DNA of 64,000 nt. It comes from Azospirillum rugosum. Lineage in GTDB: Bacteria; Pseudomonadota; Alphaproteobacteria; Azospirillales; Azospirillaceae. The stretch is taken from contig NZ_JAGINP010000008.1 of assembly GCF_017876155.1 (NCBI RefSeq), forward strand, positions 124,001-188,000. Direction: 5' to 3'. The notes beneath the pieces are model-generated. The model was not told where the DNA came from, made no database searches, and worked only from the letters and a program-made list of their open reading frames with translations. How positions within the stretch are numbered: the stretch's first letter is position 1; each line of letters begins with the position of its first letter. Shown here piece after piece: positions 60,666 to 64,000 of this stretch. Position numbers and translations under genes: made by a program.

Positions 60666-63600
60666 ATGAACATCTCGCACCCCTTCGTCGTCCGCCCGGT
60701 CGCCACGTCGCTGCTGATGCTGGCGATCCTGCTGGTGGGGGCGGTCGCCTACCGCTTCCTGCCCTTGTCGGCGCTGCCGGCGGTCGAATACCCGACGATC
60801 CAGGTCCAGACCTTCTACCCCGGCGCCAGCCCGGAGGTGATGACGTCCTCCATCACCGCCCCCCTGGAGCGGCAGCTGGGCCAGATGCCCGGCCTGACGC
60901 AGATGTCCTCGGTCAGCTCGGCCGGGGCGTCGGTCCTCACGCTCCAGTTCGGGCTGGATCTCGGCATCGACATCGCGGAGCAGGAGGTGCAGGCGGCCAT
61001 CAACGCGGCCGGCAACCTGCTGCCGTCGGACCTGCCCGCCCCGCCCATCTACGCCAAGGTCAACCCGGCCGACGCGCCGATCCTGACGCTGGCGCTGACC
61101 TCCAAGACGCTGCCGCTGACCCAGGTGCAGGACTTCGCCGACAGCCGCTTCGCGCAGAAGCTGTCGCAGCTGCCGGGCGTCGGGCTGGTCAGCCTCAGCG
61201 GCGGGCAGCGCCCTGCGGTGCGCATCCGCGCCAACCCCAGGGCGCTCGCCGCCTATGGCCTGAACATCGACGACCTGCGCAGCACCATCAACACGGCCAA
61301 CGTCAACACGCCCAAGGGCAACATCGACGGGCCGACGCGGGCCTACACCATCAACGCCAACGACCAGCTGCGCAAGGCCAGCGAGTACAACGACATCGTC
61401 ATCGCCTACCGCAACGGCGCGCCGGTCAAGCTGTCCGACGTGGCCGACGTGGTGGACAGCGCGGAGAACACCAAGCTCGGCGCCTGGATGAACACGGTCC
61501 CGGCGATCATCCTGAACATCCAGCGCCAGCCCGGCGCCAACGTGATCGAGGTGGTGGACCGTGTGAAGGCGCTGCTGCCGCAGCTGACCGCCGCCCTCCC
61601 CTCCTCCGTCGACGTGGCGGTGCTGACCGACCGGACCACGACCATCCGCGCCTCCGTCGCCGACGTGCAGATGGAGCTGGCGCTGGCCGTGGCGCTGGTC
61701 GTGCTGGTGATCTTCCTGTTCCTGCGCAACATCCCCGCCACGATCATCCCCAGCCTGTCGGTGCCGCTGTCGCTGGTCGGAACCTTCGGCGTGATGTATC
61801 TGGCGGGCTTCAGCCTGAACAACCTGTCCCTGATGGCGCTGACCATCGCGACCGGCTTCGTCGTGGACGACGCCATCGTGATGATCGAGAACATCTCCCG
61901 CTACGTGGAAAAGGGGGAGAGCCCGCTGCGCGCCGCGCTGATCGGGTCGAAGCAGATCGGCTTCACCATCGTGTCGCTGACCATCTCGCTGGTCGCGGTG
62001 CTGATCCCGCTGCTGTTCATGGGCGACGTGGTCGGCCGGCTGTTCCGCGAGTTCGCCATCACGCTGACGGTCACCATCCTGATCTCCGCCGTGGTGTCGC
62101 TGACGCTGGTGCCGATGCTGTGCGCCAAGCTGCTGCGCCACCACGAGCCGCGGGAGCGCTCCGCCATCGGCCGCAAGACGGAAGCGTGGTTCGACGGGCT
62201 GATCGCCGGCTATGGCCGCACGCTGCGCTGGGTTCTGGACCGACAGGGGGCGACGCTGGCGGTGGCGGTCCTGACGCTGGGGCTGACCGCGGCGCTCTAC
62301 GTCGTCATCCCCAAGGGCTTCTTCCCGATCCAGGACACCGGCCTGATTCAGGGCGTGTCGGAGGCGACGCAGTCCGTCTCCTACGCCGCCATGGCGGAGC
62401 GGCAGAACGCGCTGGCGGCGGAGGTGCTGAAGGACCCGGACGTGCAGAGCCTGTCGTCCTTCATCGGGGTGGACGGGTCCAACACCACCCTGAACACCGG
62501 CCGCTTCCTGATCAACCTGAAGCCGAAGGACGAGCGCACCACCCACGTCAGCGACATCATCCGGCGGCTTCAGCGCAACACCGCCCACGTCCCTGGCATC
62601 TCGCTGTTCATGCAGCCGGTGCAGGACCTGACCATCGACGCGTCGGTCAGCCGCACCCAGTACCAGTTCGTGCTGGAGGACGCGAACCCGGACGAGTTCA
62701 AGGTCTGGGTGCCGAAGCTGCTCGACCGCCTCCATCAGGTGCCGGAGATCGAGGACGTCGCCAGCAACATGCAGGACAAGGGGCTGGCCGCCGCCATCAC
62801 CATCGACCGCGACACCGCCGCGCGCTACGGCATCACCACGGCGGCGGTGGACAACGCGCTGTACGACGCCTTCGGCCAGCGCATCGTCTCCACCATCTTC
62901 ACCCAGGCGAACCAGTTCCGCGTGATCCTGGAGGTCGACCCGGCCCAGATGTCGCTGGCCGACCTGCTGACCTCCATCCACCTGCCCTCGTCGGGCGGCG
63001 GGCAGGTGCCGCTGGCCGCCTTCGCGCGGCTGGAGGAGCGCAGCGCGCCGTTGCAGGTCAACCACATCGGCCAGTTCCCGGCGGTCACCATCTCCTTCAA
63101 CCTGGCCCATGGCGCCTCGCTGGGTGCCGCGGTGGAGGCGATCAAGCAGGCGGAGCAGGAGGTCGGGCTGCCGGCCAGCATGATGACCCATTTCCAGGGT
63201 GCCGCGCTGGCCTTCCAGGCCTCGCTCGGCAACCAGCTGATGCTGATCCTGGCGGCCATCGTCACGATGTACATCGTGCTGGGCGTCCTCTACGAGAGCT
63301 ACATCCACCCCATCACGATCCTGTCCACCCTGCCCTCGGCCGGCGTGGGCGCGCTGATCGCGCTGATGCTGGCGGGCAAGGATCTCAGCATCATCGCCAT
63401 CATCGCCATCATCCTTCTGATCGGCATCGTGAAGAAGAACGCGATCATGATGATCGACTTCGCGCTGGACGCCGAACGGCAGGAGGGCAAGTCCCCGCGC
63501 GAGGCGATCTTCCAGGCCTGCCTGCTGCGCTTCCGCCCGATCCTGATGACGACCATGGCGGCCCTGTTGGGCGCCCTGCCGCTGATGCTGAGCAGCGGGA

Positions 63601-63770
63601 CGGGGGCGGAGCTGCGCCAGCCGCTGGGCGTCTCCATCGTCGGCGGGCTGGTGCTGAGCCAGCTGCTCACCCTCTACACCACGCCGGTGATCTACCTGGC
63701 CTTCGACCGGCTGGCGGCGCGGTTTCGCAGCCAGTCTGACAAGCTGGGCGAGGAAGGGACGGCGTCATGA
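60666..63770 (+). CDS. RND efflux permease, MdtB-like
   Basis: A 1034-residue pump with the usual 12-helix layout. It starts [18 protein letters not shown] and contains the proton-relay DD in [17 protein letters not shown] and [16 protein letters not shown] near TM10. In MdtABC systems two different RND subunits (B and C) form a mixed trimer. Here its stop overlaps the start of a second RND gene, which supports MdtB identity. Confidence 0.9.
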   Translation: MNISHPFVVRPVATSLLMLAILLVGAVAYRFLPLSALPAVEYPTIQVQTFYPGASPEVMTSSITAPLERQLGQMPGLTQMSSVSSAGASVLTLQFGLDLGIDIAEQEVQAAINAAGNLLPSDLPAPPIYAKVNPADAPILTLALTSKTLPLTQVQDFADSRFAQKLSQLPGVGLVSLSGGQRPAVRIRANPRALAAYGLNIDDLRSTINTANVNTPKGNIDGPTRAYTINANDQLRKASEYNDIVIAYRNGAPVKLSDVADVVDSAENTKLGAWMNTVPAIILNIQRQPGANVIEVVDRVKALLPQLTAALPSSVDVAVLTDRTTTIRASVADVQMELALAVALVVLVIFLFLRNIPATIIPSLSVPLSLVGTFGVMYLAGFSLNNLSLMALTIATGFVVDDAIVMIENISRYVEKGESPLRAALIGSKQIGFTIVSLTISLVAVLIPLLFMGDVVGRLFREFAITLTVTILISAVVSLTLVPMLCAKLLRHHEPRERSAIGRKTEAWFDGLIAGYGRTLRWVLDRQGATLAVAVLTLGLTAALYVVIPKGFFPIQDTGLIQGVSEATQSVSYAAMAERQNALAAEVLKDPDVQSLSSFIGVDGSNTTLNTGRFLINLKPKDERTTHVSDIIRRLQRNTAHVPGISLFMQPVQDLTIDASVSRTQYQFVLEDANPDEFKVWVPKLLDRLHQVPEIEDVASNMQDKGLAAAITIDRDTAARYGITTAAVDNALYDAFGQRIVSTIFTQANQFRVILEVDPAQMSLADLLTSIHLPSSGGGQVPLAAFARLEERSAPLQVNHIGQFPAVTISFNLAHGASLGAAVEAIKQAEQEVGLPASMMTHFQGAALAFQASLGNQLMLILAAIVTMYIVLGVLYESYIHPITILSTLPSAGVGALIALMLAGKDLSIIAIIAIILLIGIVKKNAIMMIDFALDAERQEGKSPREAIFQACLLRFRPILMTTMAALLGALPLMLSSGTGAELRQPLGVSIVGGLVLSQLLTLYTTPVIYLAFDRLAARFRSQSDKLGEEGTAS

Positions 63771-64000
63771 ACCTGTCGGCGCCCTTCATCCGCCGGCCGG
63801 TCGCCACCACCCTGCTGACGCTGGGGCTGGCGCTCGCCGGGGCCATGGCCTTCCTCGGCCTGCCGGTGTCGCCGCTGCCGCAGGTGGATTTCCCGACCAT
63901 CTCCGTCACGGCCAGCATGCCCGGCGCCAGCCCGGAGACGATGGCGGCCAGCGTCGCCACGCCGCTGGAGCGCCACCTGGGCCAAATCGCCGACGTGTCG
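63767..64000 (+). CDS. RND efflux permease, MdtC-like (partial, runs off right edge)
   Basis: The first 78 residues of a second RND pump are present ([20 protein letters not shown], then [18 protein letters not shown] and [13 protein letters not shown]). The ATG overlaps the previous stop (ATGA). Close similarity of the start to the pump at 7510 suggests both belong to the MdtC-like branch. The rest, and any outer-membrane channel gene, lie outside the window. Confidence 0.88.
   Translation, partial: MNLSAPFIRRPVATTLLTLGLALAGAMAFLGLPVSPLPQVDFPTISVTASMPGASPETMAASVATPLERHLGQIADVS

Noticed and set aside
59088-63308. 1406-residue open frame on the minus strand across the RND operon
   Set aside because: It is antisense to two clear RND genes, is rich in His, Arg, Gly and Asp repeats typical of GC-rich shadow frames, and has no family motif.

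Overview
The window looks like a chromosome or large-replicon segment of a high-GC alphaproteobacterium, most likely Azospirillum or a close Rhodospirillales relative. This rests on the strong GC bias at third codon positions, the FixLJ-type two-component proteins, the density of ABC amino-acid transporters and RND pumps, and the ehu/eut/doe ectoine gene set. The genus is inferred, not proven. I see no tRNA, rRNA, transposase, phage gene or CRISPR array.

Layout. 1-6.3 kb: a patatin-like lipase cut by the window edge, a stand-alone receiver, a FixJ-like regulator with its membrane kinase, and pyruvate dehydrogenase (quinone). 6.3-10.6 kb: a two-gene RND efflux operon behind a long leader that carries a strong intrinsic terminator. 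10.6-21.5 kb: a cupin/NmrA pair with two operator-like palindromes, two ureohydrolases (agmatinase family), a hydroxyacid reductase, two Fe(II) dioxygenases, a class II aldolase, a MATE exporter, a heptad-repeat protein and a LysR regulator. 21.9-25.1 kb: a four-gene polar amino-acid ABC transporter, divergent from the second ureohydrolase. 25.3-29.2 kb: an HpaI-type aldolase, an orphan small protein, a GMC oxidoreductase and a YgjV-like membrane protein.

29.2-43.8 kb is a complete ectoine/5-hydroxyectoine utilisation region. On the minus strand lie ehuA-ehuC-ehuD-eutA-eutB-eutC-doeA(eutD)-doeB(eutE)-ehuB and the MocR-type regulator enuR. On the plus strand lie an Lrp/AsnC regulator, doeC, doeD and an extra alcohol-dehydrogenase-like gene. 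The Ehu proteins import ectoines, EutABC remove the hydroxyl group, DoeA and DoeB open and deacetylate the ring product, and DoeD and DoeC convert diaminobutyrate to aspartate.

44.0-52.5 kb holds two very large hybrid kinases: one with two complete kinase modules and three receivers, and one with a periplasmic beta-propeller, a receiver and an Hpt domain.

52.4-58.6 kb is the most unusual part. A six-gene minus-strand operon lies behind a clear TPP (thiamine pyrophosphate) riboswitch. It encodes a LuxE-like acyl-protein synthetase, a LuxC-like acyl reductase, a three-part NMT1/ThiY-type ABC importer and an SDR oxidoreductase. There is no luxAB. The arrangement suggests that a carboxylated thiamine-related compound is imported and reduced stepwise to an alcohol for vitamin B1 salvage.

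58.7-64 kb: a small hypothetical gene and an mdtABC-like RND operon that runs off the right edge.
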